Position numbers and translations under genes: made by a program
Source: Luteimonas arsenica
GTDB taxonomy: Bacteria > Pseudomonadota > Gammaproteobacteria > Xanthomonadales > Xanthomonadaceae
DNA: 64,000 nt
Direction of reading: 5' to 3'
Assembly (NCBI RefSeq): GCF_004352825.1
Contig: NZ_SJRW01000001.1
Location: forward strand, 310,001 to 374,000
The notes under the pieces: generated by a model
Told to the model about the DNA's origin: nothing
Seen by the model: only the letters and a program-made list of their open reading frames with translations
Databases searched by the model: none
In this document: piece after piece, positions 1-8,580 of the stretch
Layout: each line of letters opens with the position of its first letter
Numbering within the stretch: position 1 is the first letter of the stretch

Positions 1-768
1 GCCGATTTCGTCCAGGAACAGGGTGCCGGCGTCGGCGGCCTCGAACTTGCCCTCGCGCGCCTTGCCTGCGCCGGTGTAGGCACCCGCCTCGGCGCCGAAC
101 AGCTCGGCCTCGATCAGTTCGCCCGGCAGGGCGCCGCAGTTGAGCGCCACGAACGGGCCGTCCTTCACCATCGAATTGGCGTGCACGATCTCGGCGATCT
201 TCTCCTTGCCCGCGCCGTTGGGCCCGGTCACCAGCACCGGCAGCTCCGAGCGCGCGACCTGGCAGGCCAGCGCCAGCAGGCGCTCGCTGGCCGGGTCGGC
301 GTAGACCACGCCGCGCAGGTCGTGGCCGCGCGACAGCTCGTCGCGGCGGCGGCGCTCGGCGCCGCGGTGGCGGGCCAGCTCGCGCCGCGCCTCCGACAGT
401 TCCAGCAGGTTGTTGACCGTGGCCAGCAGCTTGCGGTCGTCCCAGGGCTTGCCCAGGTAGTCCGCGGCGCCGGCCTTGACCAGGTCGACCGCGGCTTCCA
501 GGTGCGTCCACGCCGTGAGCAGGATCACCGGCAGGTCGGGTTCGCGCTCGCGGATCGCCTGGAACAGCGCCATGCCTTCCTCGCCCGAGGTGGTGTCGGC
601 GTGGAAGTTCATGTCCTGGATCACCAGGTCGATGTCGCCGCGCCGCAGCCGCGCCAGGCCCTCGTCGGGCGACTGCGCGGCCACGGTGTCGATGTCGTGC
701 AGCGAGAACAGCACTTCCAGCGCGGTGGCGACGGCGGGGTTGTCGTCGATGATCAGGATGGTCGGCAT
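1..768 (-). CDS. NtrC-family sigma-54-dependent response regulator (3' end cut by window edge)
   Basis: The visible 256 codons hold a receiver domain (residues about 1-120, phosphoacceptor Asp52 in LVIQDMNF, Lys107 in GKPW) followed by the first part of a sigma-54 AAA+ domain. Walker A is GPNGAGKE (182-189), the sigma-54 contact loop is GAYTGA (229-234; a Phe-to-Tyr variant of GAFTGA) and Walker B begins in GTLFLDEIG at the edge. Family members activate sigma-54 polymerase from upstream sites after phosphorylation. The rest of the ATPase and the DNA-binding domain lie outside the window, probably with the partner kinase. It follows the efflux operon on the same strand with 10 bases between, and that operon starts with a sigma-54 promoter at 5673-5688, so it very likely activates its own operon. 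The ATG at 768 gives the standard N-terminus MPTILIIDDN. Confidence 0.93.
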   Translation of the reverse strand, partial: MPTILIIDDNPAVATALEVLFSLHDIDTVAAQSPDEGLARLRRGDIDLVIQDMNFHADTTSGEEGMALFQAIREREPDLPVILLTAWTHLEAAVDLVKAGAADYLGKPWDDRKLLATVNNLLELSEARRELARHRGAERRRRDELSRGHDLRGVVYADPASERLLALACQVARSELPVLVTGPNGAGKEKIAEIVHANSMVKDGPFVALNCGALPGELIEAELFGAEAGAYTGAGKAREGKFEAADAGTLFLDEIG

Positions 769-778
769 CGGTCCGGGA

Positions 779-2011
779 TCATACGCTGCGCGTGGCCACC
801 GCCGGGGGGACGGCGGCCGCGCGGCGTGCCGGCCCCAGCACCGCCAGCTGGCCCAGCAGCCACAGCGCCACCGCGCCGACCGGCAGGTAGACCAGCGGCA
901 GGCGAGGCAGCTCGTAGCGGCCCATCAGCAGCTGGTTGATGCCGAAGGCCAGGATCATGCCGATGGCGATGCCGATGGTGGCGAGGATGAAGTTCTCGGT
1001 CTGGAAGTAGCGCAGGATCTGCCCCCGCGTGGCGCCGAGCGCACGGCGGATGCCGATCTGCTTGCTGCGCTGCTGCACCCAGAAGCTGGCCAGGCCGACG
1101 ATGCCCAGCGCGGTGATCAGCAGCAGCGCGATGCAGACGATGCCGAGCAGCCAGACCATCGAGCGCTGCTGCTGGTAGTACTCGTCGCGCAGTTCGCGGA
1201 AGGTCTTGGTGTTGTCCTCGATGATGATCCGCTTCGGACCGTTGGCGCGCAGGGCGTCGCTGGCGCTGGCCAGGACCTCCTGCCGGCGTTCGGGCGTGGT
1301 GCGGATGATGTACTGGCCGCCCAGATCGTAGTTGGCGCGCACCGGCACGATCAGCGAGTACTGCCTTGCCCCCGGGCCGCCAAGACTGCTGGGCCGGACC
1401 AGGTGCTCCACCACGCCGATGATGCTGACCGGCGTGTCGCCCCAGACGTAGATCGGCTTGCCCAGCGGATTCGCGCCGGGGAACAGCCGCTCGGCCACGG
1501 CGCGGGTGACGACCACGCCCGGGATGGTCACCTCCTGGTCGGGATCGCTGAGGGCGGCGTGCGGAATGAGTTCGTCGGACGTGAAGTAGCGGCCGGCCAC
1601 CAGTTCCACGCCGAAGGCGTCGAGGAAGTGCTCGTCACCCATGTAGGTGGTTGCGCTGAGCGTGGGCTGCTGCTGGTCGGGCTTCAGGTTGACCCCCGAG
1701 TTCCATGAGGAATTCACGAACGGCACCTGGTTGCTGGTGGTGGCGGCACGGACGCCGGGCAGCTCGCGCAGAACCTGCAGGTCCGAGCGGGTCTGCGCCG
1801 CGGCGTCGGCATCGTTGCCGACGGGGATGATCTGGATGCGCACCAGTTCGTCCACGACGATGCCGCTGGGTTCGCGCATCTGCGCCAGGCGTTCGCCGAC
1901 CATGAAGAGCGCGTTGCAGATGATGGCGCAGGTCAGCGCGATCTCGAGCACGATCAGCGCGGCCGCGGTCTTGTGGCGGAGCAGGGTGGAAAGGATCGGT
2001 CGGATGTCCAT
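779..2011 (-). CDS. ABC transporter permease, MacB/FtsX type (second copy)
   Basis: A 410-residue inner-membrane protein with one N-terminal transmembrane segment (about 18-38), a large periplasmic MacB_PCD-like domain (about 40-275) and three C-terminal segments (about 285-400) of the FtsX fold. The C-terminal sequence QIGIRRALGATRGQIL matches the conserved cytoplasmic loop of FtsX-type permeases that couples to the ATPase. It is the second of two related permeases that lie 16 bases apart and probably pair as a heterodimer with the ATPase at 3340-4074. MacB-type systems do not move substrate through the membrane directly; they use ATP in the cytoplasm to drive work in the periplasm, for example with an HlyD-like adaptor such as 4328-5629. 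The substrate cannot be read from sequence; antimicrobial peptides or lipids are common in this family. Confidence 0.88.
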   Translation of the reverse strand: MDIRPILSTLLRHKTAAALIVLEIALTCAIICNALFMVGERLAQMREPSGIVVDELVRIQIIPVGNDADAAAQTRSDLQVLRELPGVRAATTSNQVPFVNSSWNSGVNLKPDQQQPTLSATTYMGDEHFLDAFGVELVAGRYFTSDELIPHAALSDPDQEVTIPGVVVTRAVAERLFPGANPLGKPIYVWGDTPVSIIGVVEHLVRPSSLGGPGARQYSLIVPVRANYDLGGQYIIRTTPERRQEVLASASDALRANGPKRIIIEDNTKTFRELRDEYYQQQRSMVWLLGIVCIALLLITALGIVGLASFWVQQRSKQIGIRRALGATRGQILRYFQTENFILATIGIAIGMILAFGINQLLMGRYELPRLPLVYLPVGAVALWLLGQLAVLGPARRAAAVPPAVATRSV

Positions 2012-2027
2012 CAGTCGTTCCTCGCGG

Positions 2028-3329
2028 TCACTGCGACTTGAGTTGGATGGCGGGCGTCACTTCCATGGCGCGCCACGCAGGAAGGAGGCCGGCGACGATG
2101 CTGGCGAAAACCGCGAGCAGGAACGTGGCCAGGAGCATCGGCAGGTCCAGGTGCGCCAGTTCGGCGTAGCTCGACGGCTGCTGCCGCACCGCCCACAGCC
2201 CCAGGAGCGCGAGGCCCAGTCCCAGGATGCCGCCCGCCAGGCCGATCGCACCGGCTTCCACCAGGCACTGCTTGAAGATCTCGGTGCGCGAGGCGCCCAC
2301 GGCGCGGCGCACGCCGATCTCACCGCTGCGGCGGAGGAACTTGGCCAGCAGCAGGCCCACGGTGTTGAGCAGGCAGACCAGCAGGAAGCCGAAGCCGAGC
2401 CAGAGCTGCATCATCACGTCGCGCGGGACCACGCGGTTGAAGTCCAGCCATTCCATGACGTTGCGCAGGCGGACGTTGGGCTCGCGCTCGAACCGGCCGG
2501 CGGCCTTCTGCTGTGCCGAATAGTTTTCGAGATAGGCCTTGTAGTCCGCGGCCTTCGAGGCGTCCTCGAGTTCGACCCAATACTGGATCCACACGCAAGG
2601 CGCGTTGAGCGCGGTTTCGTCGGCGCCGGAATCGCCCCAGCAGTCCATGCTGCCGCTGCGGCCGAACTCGAGGTCGCGCGAGGTGGAGAACGGCACGAAG
2701 ACCTCCTCCAGCTCACCGTAGCGATCAGTGTTCATGTCGTAGAAGCGCGGCGTCGGCCGCCACTCCTCCAGCACGCCTGCCACCCGGAACTCGTTGCCAC
2801 CGACCACCAGGCGCTGGCCGACGCTGTTCGCGCCACCGAAGACACGCTCGTTGAGCGACTTCGAGATCACCGCGACCCGCGCGCTGCCTGCGTCGTCCGC
2901 GCTGCTCCAGCCGGTGCCGTGCAGGAACGGCGCGGCGAACATCGGGAAGAACTCGGCAGTGGTGTAGCGCGCCTGGGCGAAGAAGGGGGGCAGGTCGGCA
3001 CGTTCGGGCGTGACCGATACCGCGCCGCCGGTCATCATCGCCTGGCGGACGCCGCGCTTCTCGCGCAGCAGTGTTTCGGCGTCGAAACGCGTGACCTGGG
3101 CCGAGGGCTCCTCGCCGGGGATGAAGCCGCGCATCGAGGCGGGATCGAGCTGCACGTAGAACAGGCGATCACTCTTTTCCGGGATCGGGTCGCCGGACAG
3201 CACCTTGAAGACGGTCAGCGTGGTCATGCAGGCACCAATGCCCAGCGCGATCGCCAGCACCATCAGCGCGGTCAGCACCTTGTTGCGGCGGAAGCTGCGC
3301 AGGGCGAGCTTGAAGTAGTAGGCGAACAT
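2028..3329 (-). CDS. ABC transporter permease, MacB/FtsX type (first copy)
   Basis: A 433-residue permease of the same architecture as its downstream neighbour: N-terminal membrane segment (about 20-40), periplasmic MacB_PCD-like domain with several cysteines, then FtsX-type segments. The coupling loop reads EIGVRRAVGASRTEIF. An upstream GTG-initiated reading is possible, but the ATG at 3329 gives MFAYYFKLALRSF, the usual N-terminus, and has a GAGGAC ribosome-binding site nine bases upstream. The gene starts 10 bases after the stop of the ATPase, so the two are co-transcribed and probably co-translated. Two non-identical permeases imply a heterodimer. Confidence 0.88.
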   Translation of the reverse strand: MFAYYFKLALRSFRRNKVLTALMVLAIALGIGACMTTLTVFKVLSGDPIPEKSDRLFYVQLDPASMRGFIPGEEPSAQVTRFDAETLLREKRGVRQAMMTGGAVSVTPERADLPPFFAQARYTTAEFFPMFAAPFLHGTGWSSADDAGSARVAVISKSLNERVFGGANSVGQRLVVGGNEFRVAGVLEEWRPTPRFYDMNTDRYGELEEVFVPFSTSRDLEFGRSGSMDCWGDSGADETALNAPCVWIQYWVELEDASKAADYKAYLENYSAQQKAAGRFEREPNVRLRNVMEWLDFNRVVPRDVMMQLWLGFGFLLVCLLNTVGLLLAKFLRRSGEIGVRRAVGASRTEIFKQCLVEAGAIGLAGGILGLGLALLGLWAVRQQPSSYAELAHLDLPMLLATFLLAVFASIVAGLLPAWRAMEVTPAIQLKSQ

Positions 3330-3339
3330 GGGCGTGTCC

Positions 3340-4074
3340 TCAGGGGGCCGCGGTCGCATCGGCCTCGACCTGCGCCGCGCGCGCGGCCCGGGTCAGGCTC
3401 GGCTCCACCGACAGGTCGGTGGCCATGCCGTCGACGATGTGCACGTTGCGGTGCGCGCGCGCGGCCAGCTCGGGGTCGTGGGTGACCATCACGATGGTCG
3501 TGCCCTGCTGGTTGATGTCCTCCAGCAGTTCCAGCACGCTGCGCGCCATCTGCGTGTCGAGGTTGCCCGTGGGCTCGTCGGCGAGCAGCAGGCGCGGGCT
3601 TCCGGCGATGGCGCGCGCGATCGCGGCGCGCTGCTGCTGGCCGCCGGACAGTTCCGCCGGGAAGTGCTTCATGCGCGAGCCCAGGCCGACCATGGCCAGC
3701 GCGTCCTCGATGCGCAGCTTGCGCTCGTTGGCCGGCATGCCGCGGTAGCGCAGCGGCACGTCGACGTTGTCGAACAGGTTCAGGTCCGGGATCAGGTTGA
3801 AGCCCTGGAAGATGAAGCCGATCTTCTGGTTGCGCAGGCGGCTACGCTGGTTGTCGTTGAGGCCACGCACGTCCTCGCCGTCGAGGTGGAATTCGCCGCC
3901 GGTGAAGGTTTCGAGCAGGCCGGCGATGTTGAGGAAGGTGGTCTTGCCCGAACCCGAAGGCCCGGTGACGGCGACGAACTCGCCTTCCTTCACGCTCAGG
4001 TCGAGCGAGCGCAGCGCGTGCGTCTCGACCAGTTCGGTGCGGTAGACCTTGGTGACCTGGCGCATGTCCAGCAT
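3340..4074 (-). CDS. ABC transporter ATP-binding protein (MacB/LolD family)
   Basis: A 244-residue nucleotide-binding subunit. Walker A is GPSGSGKT (about 38-45), the ABC signature is LSGGQQQRAAIARA, Walker B is LLLADEPTGNLD and the switch histidine lies in MVTHDPELA. The GNLD extension after Walker B is typical of the LolD/MacB/FtsE branch. It should bind the coupling loops of the two permeases encoded directly downstream. The ATG at 4074 (MLDMRQVTKVY) is preferred because AGGGA sits nine bases upstream. An in-frame ATG at 4113 would add 13 residues and would overlap the stop of the 70-aa gene. Confidence 0.92.
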   Translation of the reverse strand: MLDMRQVTKVYRTELVETHALRSLDLSVKEGEFVAVTGPSGSGKTTFLNIAGLLETFTGGEFHLDGEDVRGLNDNQRSRLRNQKIGFIFQGFNLIPDLNLFDNVDVPLRYRGMPANERKLRIEDALAMVGLGSRMKHFPAELSGGQQQRAAIARAIAGSPRLLLADEPTGNLDTQMARSVLELLEDINQQGTTIVMVTHDPELAARAHRNVHIVDGMATDLSVEPSLTRAARAAQVEADATAAP

Positions 4075-4112
4075 GACGGTGTGTCCCTGTGCGTTGGAGT
4101 GGGTGGTGGGCA

Positions 4113-4325
4113 TCAATCGACGCGGAACAGGCCGGGCAGGGTGGAGGCCGGCAGGTAGGGGCGGGCACCGCGGCCGCGGCGCGGCTCGGCGTTGGCGCAG
4201 CGCGCTTCGGGCGCGTCGAGGCGGACGTCGAAGCGGTACAGCTCGCTCAGGCGGCGCGGCACGGCATCGGCGAGTTGGAAGGAATCCCAGTGCACCTGGT
4301 GGGGGAAGCCGGTGTTCGCTTGCAT
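4113..4325 (-). CDS. Small protein of unknown function inside the efflux operon (70 aa)
   Basis: A short open frame between adaptor and ATPase. Its ATG lies two bases after the adaptor stop, and a strong GGAG ribosome-binding site overlaps the end of the adaptor gene (GGAGATTGACC then ATG), so it looks translationally coupled. The product starts MQANTGFPHQVHWDSFQL, has no membrane segment or signal peptide, has one cysteine (about residue 43), and ends in an Arg/Pro/Gly-rich stretch. I do not recognise a family. Coupling and conserved-looking position argue for a real gene; the arginine-rich tail is also what GC-rich non-coding frames give, so certainty is moderate. Confidence 0.55.
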   Translation of the reverse strand: MQANTGFPHQVHWDSFQLADAVPRRLSELYRFDVRLDAPEARCANAEPRRGRGARPYLPASTLPGLFRVD

Positions 4326-4327
4326 GG

Positions 4328-5629
4328 TCAATCTCCGGAAATGCGGACGCGGTCCGCCTGCTGGAACTGGTCGCCGCCCGACACGACGATGCGTTCGCCG
4401 GCCTGCAGCCCTGAAACGATCTCGACCGAGGACAGGCTGGAGGCACCGGCCTGGATCGGGCGCCGGTGGGCGCTGCCGCCCTGGACGACGTAGGCGAAGC
4501 TGCCGCCGTCCTGTTCGAGGAAGGGCCCGCGCTCGACCATCAGCACGTCCTCGCGGGTGTCGAGCACGATGCGCGCGGACAGGCGCTGGTTCTGGCGCAG
4601 CCCGGGCGGCTGCTGGCCGTCGGCGAAGCGCAGGCGGGCGTTGACCTCGCCGTTGACGACTTCCGGCGACACCGCCGAGATCTCCGCCGGCCACAGCTTG
4701 CCGACGCTGGTGACCTGGGCCGGCATGCCGATGCCAAGGTCGCGGGCGAAGCTCTCGGGCACCTTGATCTCGACCTCGAACTGCGAGAGGTCGACCACGC
4801 CCAGGACCGGCGCGTTGGCGGCCACGTTCGTGCCCTGCGCGATCTGCACCTGGCCGACCTGGCCGTCGAAGGGCGCGCGCAGGGTGAGCGCGTCGACCTG
4901 GCGGCGCAGTTCGTCGACCACCGCCTTCTGGCGTTCGGCCATCAGGCGCTTGTTGCCGGCGTCGATGCCGGCGCCCTGGCCCTGCAGGGCGAAGTCCTGG
5001 CGCGCGGAGGCGACGCCGATCTCCGCCTTCTTCAGGCCGTCGAGCGCCCGGTCGTAGTCGTTGCGCGAGACCGCGCCGCCTTCGAAGGCGCGCTTGTAGC
5101 GTTCGACGTCGCGCTGCGCCGCAGTCTGTTCGATCAGGGCCTGGTCGAGCAGCTTCTGCGCGTCGGAGCGGGTCAGGCGCGCGTCGAGCATGGCGCGGCT
5201 GGCCTCGCCCTGCAGGCTGGCGAGCGTGGATTCCTCCTGCACCAGCTTGCTGCGCAGTTCGGGGCTGTCGATGATCGCAAGCTCCTGGCCTTTCTCCACC
5301 GCGTCGCCGGCCACGACCTTGAGGGCGACGGTGCCGGCGGCGATCGCGTACAGCGTCGGGCTGTTGGCGGCGATCACGCGGCCGTCGGCGGAGAGGTCGC
5401 GCACCAGGTCGCCGCGGACCACTTCGGCGATGCGCAGGCGCGAGGTGTCGTAGGACCGGCCGCCGCCACTCCAGCCCACCGCCACCCAGGCGGCAAGGCC
5501 CAACAGCACCGCGCCGGCGAAGCCGGCCACCAGCTTCGGATCGCGCAGGCGACGGCGCGCGGGCGGCGTGCCGGTGGGGATGCGGTCCTGGCCGGAGGTA
5601 TCGCGGATGCGGGCGCGGCTGGGTTCCAT
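4328..5629 (-). CDS. Periplasmic adaptor (HlyD/MacA-type membrane fusion protein)
   Basis: A 433-residue membrane fusion protein. It has a short basic cytoplasmic N-terminus, one membrane anchor (about 32-50, KLVAGFAGAVLLGLAAW), a split lipoyl-like domain, a long alpha-helical hairpin (about 120-225, rich in Ala/Gln/Arg heptads), and beta-barrel and membrane-proximal domains ending DQFQQADRVRIS. Such proteins bridge an inner-membrane pump and a TolC-type channel; no channel gene is present here. It is the first gene of the minus-strand operon 5629-1. The ATG at 5629 starts MEPSRARIRD. A longer reading to 5887 would run across the promoter and is rejected. Confidence 0.9.
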   Translation of the reverse strand: MEPSRARIRDTSGQDRIPTGTPPARRRLRDPKLVAGFAGAVLLGLAAWVAVGWSGGGRSYDTSRLRIAEVVRGDLVRDLSADGRVIAANSPTLYAIAAGTVALKVVAGDAVEKGQELAIIDSPELRSKLVQEESTLASLQGEASRAMLDARLTRSDAQKLLDQALIEQTAAQRDVERYKRAFEGGAVSRNDYDRALDGLKKAEIGVASARQDFALQGQGAGIDAGNKRLMAERQKAVVDELRRQVDALTLRAPFDGQVGQVQIAQGTNVAANAPVLGVVDLSQFEVEIKVPESFARDLGIGMPAQVTSVGKLWPAEISAVSPEVVNGEVNARLRFADGQQPPGLRQNQRLSARIVLDTREDVLMVERGPFLEQDGGSFAYVVQGGSAHRRPIQAGASSLSSVEIVSGLQAGERIVVSGGDQFQQADRVRISGD

Positions 5630-5672
5630 GGCGTGTCCGGTCTCGGGGATTCGGGAGTCGTCTATCGGGGAC

Positions 5673-5688
5673 GCAAGCTGCGTGCCAA
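5673..5688 (-). promoter_or_regulatory. Sigma-54 (RpoN) promoter of the ABC efflux operon
   Basis: On the minus strand the sequence is TTGGCACG-N4-TTGCG: the -24 element TGGCACG occupies 5681-5687 and the -12 element TTGC occupies 5673-5676, with the four-base gap that keeps GG and GC in register. This matches the RpoN consensus almost base for base. Transcription would begin near 5662, about 33 bases before the adaptor ATG at 5629. The last gene of the operon encodes a sigma-54 activator. Confidence 0.85.
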
Positions 5689-5691
5689 CTT

Positions 5692-5704
5692 CAAGATGTT
5701 GATT
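5692..5704 (-). promoter_or_regulatory. IHF-like binding site
   Basis: The minus-strand 13-mer AATCAACATCTTG fits the IHF core consensus WATCAANNNNTTR at every specified position. It lies in an AT-rich patch (5690-5720) that stands out in this GC-rich DNA, between the sigma-54 promoter and the paired palindromes. IHF normally bends DNA at this place to bring a bound activator to sigma-54 polymerase. Confidence 0.6.
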
Positions 5705-5731
5705 TTGTTCAATTTTATTGTCGTGTCCGAC

Positions 5732-5764
5732 TGTCCGGGCGGACACCTGGGCCGTCCGCCGGAC
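5732..5764. promoter_or_regulatory. Paired palindromes, probable activator (UAS) sites for the NtrC-type regulator
   Basis: Two related inverted repeats: TGTCCG-GG-CGGACA (5732-5745) and GTCCG-C-CGGAC (5754-5764). Their centres are about 20.5 bases apart, two helical turns, so bound dimers would lie on the same face. An extra half-site TGTCCG occurs at 5724-5729. Relative to the predicted start near 5662 the centres are at about -77 and -97, the usual range for sigma-54 enhancer sites. They also lie 60-90 bases upstream of glmS, so an effect on glmS is possible. Confidence 0.6.
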
Positions 5765-5822
5765 AGCCTGCCGCGCATTCGCCGTTAAACTGTGCAGTCC
5801 CCAGGCAAGGCGTCCATCACCC

Positions 5823-7652
5823 ATGTGCGGCATCGTCGGCGCGATCGCGGATCGCGATGTGGTTCCGGTCCTGATCGAAGGACTCAAGCGGCTTGAATAC
5901 CGTGGCTACGACTCCGCCGGCATCGCCGTGGTGGACGGCGCCGACGTGCGTCGCGTGCGCCGCACCGGCCGCGTGGCGGAAATGGAAAACGCGGCGGGTG
6001 CCGAAGGCTTCTCGGCCACGCTCGGCATCGGCCACACCCGCTGGGCCACGCACGGCGGCGTCACCGAATCCAATGCGCACCCGCACATCAGCCAGGGCGT
6101 GGCGCTGGTGCACAACGGCATCATCGAGAACCACGAAGAGCAGCGCGAGCGCCTGAAGTCGCTGGGCTACGAATTCGAATCGCAGACCGATACCGAGGTC
6201 ATCGCCCACCTGATCCACCACTACCTGCAGGACGGCGACGACCTGCTGGCGGCGTTGCAGCGTGCGGTCAAGGAACTGCACGGCGCCTACGCGCTGGCCG
6301 TGGTCAGCCGCAAGGAGCCGGAGCGCATGGTGGTCGCGCGCATGGGCTGCCCGCTGCTGGTCGGTTTGGGCGAAGGCGAGAACTTCGTCGCCTCCGACGT
6401 CTCCGCGATCCTGCAGGCCACGCGCCGCGTGATCTTCCTGGAGGAGGGCGACACCGCCGAGATCAGCCGTGATGCCGTGCGCGTGTTCGACGGCGACGAC
6501 CGGCCGGTCGAGCGCGACGAGCACCTCTCTGACGTCTCGCTGTCGTCTCTGGAGCTGGGGCCCTACCGCCACTTCATGCAGAAGGAGATCCACGAGCAGC
6601 CGCGCGCGCTGGGCGACACGATGGAAGCGATCATCGACGCCGGCGTCTTCGAGCCGACCCTGTTCGGCAAGGACGCGGACGCCGTGCTGCGCGAAGTGGA
6701 AGGCGTGCAGATCCTCGCCTGCGGCACCAGCTTCTACGCCGGCTCGGTCGCGCGCTACTGGATCGAGGCGATCAGCGGCCTGCCCTGCAGCGTCGAGATC
6801 GCCAGCGAATACCGCTACCGCACCGCGGTGGCGAACCCGAAGCACCTGGTGGTGACGATTTCGCAGTCCGGCGAAACGCTCGACACCATGGAGGCGCTGA
6901 AGTACGCGAAGTCGCTGGGCCAGGACCTGACGCTGTCGATCTGCAACGTGCCGGAGAGCGCGATCCCGCGCGCCAGCCGCCTGGTGTTCTACACCCGCGC
7001 CGGCGCCGAGATCGGCGTGGCTTCGACCAAGGCCTTCACCACCCAGTTGGTGGGCCTGTTCGCGCTGGCCGCGACGCTCGCCAAGCTCAACGGCCGCCTG
7101 CCGGAAGAGAAGGAGGCCGAATACATCGAAGCGCTGCGCCACCTGCCCGGCAGCGTGCAGCACGCGCTGAACCTGGAGCCGCAGGTCGCGCTGTGGTCGG
7201 AGAGCTTCACCCCGAAGCAGCACGCGCTGTTCCTCGGCCGCGGCGTGCACTACCCGATCGCGCTGGAAGGCGCGCTCAAGCTCAAGGAAATCTCCTACAT
7301 CCACGCCGAGGCCTACCCGGCCGGCGAGCTCAAGCACGGCCCGCTGGCCCTGGTCGACGCCGACATGCCGGTGGTGGTGATCGCGCCCAACGACAGCCTG
7401 CTGGAGAAGGTGAAGTCGAACATGCAGGAAGTGCGCGCGCGCGGCGGCGAACTGTTCGTGTTCACCGACGCCGACAGCAACTTCAGCGAATCCGAGGGCG
7501 TGCACGTGATCCGCACCGAGCGCCACGTCGGCGTGCTGAGCCCGATCGTGCACACGATCCCGGTGCAGATGCTGGCTTACCACGTTGCGCTGGCGCGCGG
7601 CACGGACGTGGACAAGCCGCGGAACCTGGCGAAGAGCGTGACCGTCGAGTAG
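5823..7652 (+). CDS. glmS: Glutamine--fructose-6-phosphate aminotransferase (isomerizing)
   Basis: Makes glucosamine-6-phosphate from fructose-6-phosphate and glutamine, the first step to UDP-GlcNAc for peptidoglycan and lipid A. The 609 residues equal the E. coli length. Cys2 of [12 protein letters not shown] is the N-terminal glutaminase nucleophile after Met removal. The glutaminase domain (1-240) carries RWATHG and the glutamine-binding HNGIIEN. Two SIS isomerase domains follow (about 285-420 and 460-600) with [17 protein letters not shown] and the C-terminal KSVTVE tail that closes the active site. The ATG at 5823 is fixed by the catalytic Cys. No glmS ribozyme is expected or seen. Upstream sequence is shared with the divergent sigma-54 efflux promoter. 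Confidence 0.97.
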   Translation: MCGIVGAIADRDVVPVLIEGLKRLEYRGYDSAGIAVVDGADVRRVRRTGRVAEMENAAGAEGFSATLGIGHTRWATHGGVTESNAHPHISQGVALVHNGIIENHEEQRERLKSLGYEFESQTDTEVIAHLIHHYLQDGDDLLAALQRAVKELHGAYALAVVSRKEPERMVVARMGCPLLVGLGEGENFVASDVSAILQATRRVIFLEEGDTAEISRDAVRVFDGDDRPVERDEHLSDVSLSSLELGPYRHFMQKEIHEQPRALGDTMEAIIDAGVFEPTLFGKDADAVLREVEGVQILACGTSFYAGSVARYWIEAISGLPCSVEIASEYRYRTAVANPKHLVVTISQSGETLDTMEALKYAKSLGQDLTLSICNVPESAIPRASRLVFYTRAGAEIGVASTKAFTTQLVGLFALAATLAKLNGRLPEEKEAEYIEALRHLPGSVQHALNLEPQVALWSESFTPKQHALFLGRGVHYPIALEGALKLKEISYIHAEAYPAGELKHGPLALVDADMPVVVIAPNDSLLEKVKSNMQEVRARGGELFVFTDADSNFSESEGVHVIRTERHVGVLSPIVHTIPVQMLAYHVALARGTDVDKPRNLAKSVTVE

Positions 7653-7723
7653 CCCGCCGTGGCATCCGCGGTCGGCTGGCCGTGGAATGCCTTGTCGATC
7701 GCGGCCATGGCTGGTCCGGGGAA

Positions 7724-7747
7724 GTCGGGGCATCGGGCAGCCCCGAC
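7724..7747. other. 8-bp perfect inverted repeat between glmS and the DUF3348 operon
   Basis: GTCGGGGC (7724-7731), an 8-base loop and GCCCCGAC (7740-7747) would form a stable hairpin 72 bases after the glmS stop. No T-run follows on either strand, so it is not a standard intrinsic terminator. It could slow polymerase or protect the glmS mRNA end, or be a Rho-dependent terminator part. The rest of 7653-7791 shows no other clear signal. Confidence 0.35.
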
Positions 7748-7791
7748 CAGATCCGCCCACGCGCTAAAATGGTCGTTTTTTGGCCATCCGA

Positions 7792-8580
7792 ATGCCCGAA
7801 GCCCAGACCCGGGCGCCCGTCCCGGGCGCCGCCCTCGCCAGATTGCTGGCCCGGATGTCGGGGCTGGACGCCACGCCCCCGACGCAGTCCCCGGCGGAGC
7901 GGCTGGGCGACTGGCTGGAGTGGCAGCGGGCGGTGGCGCTGTCGCGGGCGCTGGACGGCGATCCGGGGGCCGATGGCTCCGGAGCCACCGATGGCCATCG
8001 ACCGGCGGATCCGGGCGTTGGCGCCGTCACGGATGCGGACGCCGGATCGATGAACGCCTCCGATGATGTGGATGAAGCCCTGGTCGCCGAGTGCCGCCGC
8101 TTGCGCGCCGAGCTTGGCGACACCATCGCCGAAGAAACCCGCGACTGGACGCTGCCGCTGCATCCGCGCCGCAACGAGGACAGCCACGGGGCCGCCGCCG
8201 GCGCCACTGCCGTGCAGCGCCACTGCCGCAACCTGCAGCACGACATGCAGGCCGCCACCGGGCGCCTGCGCGGCGAACTGCGCGAGCGCCTGGCGCTGCG
8301 CGAAGGCGGCGCAGCGCGCCTGGCCGCCGTCGATGCGGTGATGGAGGGCCTGCTTGCGCCGCGCGAGCACGCGCTGCTGGCCCCCGTCGTCCCCGCGCTC
8401 GTCGCGCGCTTCGAAAGCCTGCATGCGCGCCATGGCGAAGGCGCCGCGCAGCCCGCCACCACCTGGCGCGCGAACTTCCGCAGCGAGGCCCGGCAGGTGC
8501 TGCTGGCCGAACTCGACCTCCGTTTCCAACCCATCGAAGCGCTGCTCGCCGCGCTTCGCACTCCACGACCGGACGCATGA
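7792..8580 (+). CDS. DUF3348-family protein
   Basis: A 262-residue soluble protein without signal peptide or membrane segment, rich in Ala, Arg and Leu and mostly helical. I recognise the DUF3348 pattern from the opening (ARLLARMSGLDA, RLGDWLEWQ) and from its fixed place before a DUF802 gene. A central ETRDWTLPLHPRR region is followed by long amphipathic helices. Its stop overlaps the next start as ATGA (8577-8580). No biochemical role is known to me; the context suggests a cytoplasmic partner of the MotA/ExbB-like protein encoded next. The ATG at 7792 is preferred; an in-frame TTG at 7780 would add four residues. Confidence 0.8.
   Translation: MPEAQTRAPVPGAALARLLARMSGLDATPPTQSPAERLGDWLEWQRAVALSRALDGDPGADGSGATDGHRPADPGVGAVTDADAGSMNASDDVDEALVAECRRLRAELGDTIAEETRDWTLPLHPRRNEDSHGAAAGATAVQRHCRNLQHDMQAATGRLRGELRERLALREGGAARLAAVDAVMEGLLAPREHALLAPVVPALVARFESLHARHGEGAAQPATTWRANFRSEARQVLLAELDLRFQPIEALLAALRTPRPDA

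Noticed and set aside
5824..5824. A glmS ribozyme in the glmS leader
   Set aside because: The ribozyme is known from Firmicutes, and the leader here shows the sigma-54 control region and GC-rich palindromes rather than its conserved core.
7724..7747. Hairpin after glmS as an intrinsic terminator
   Set aside because: The stem is perfect but no run of T follows on either strand, so it was listed only as an inverted repeat.
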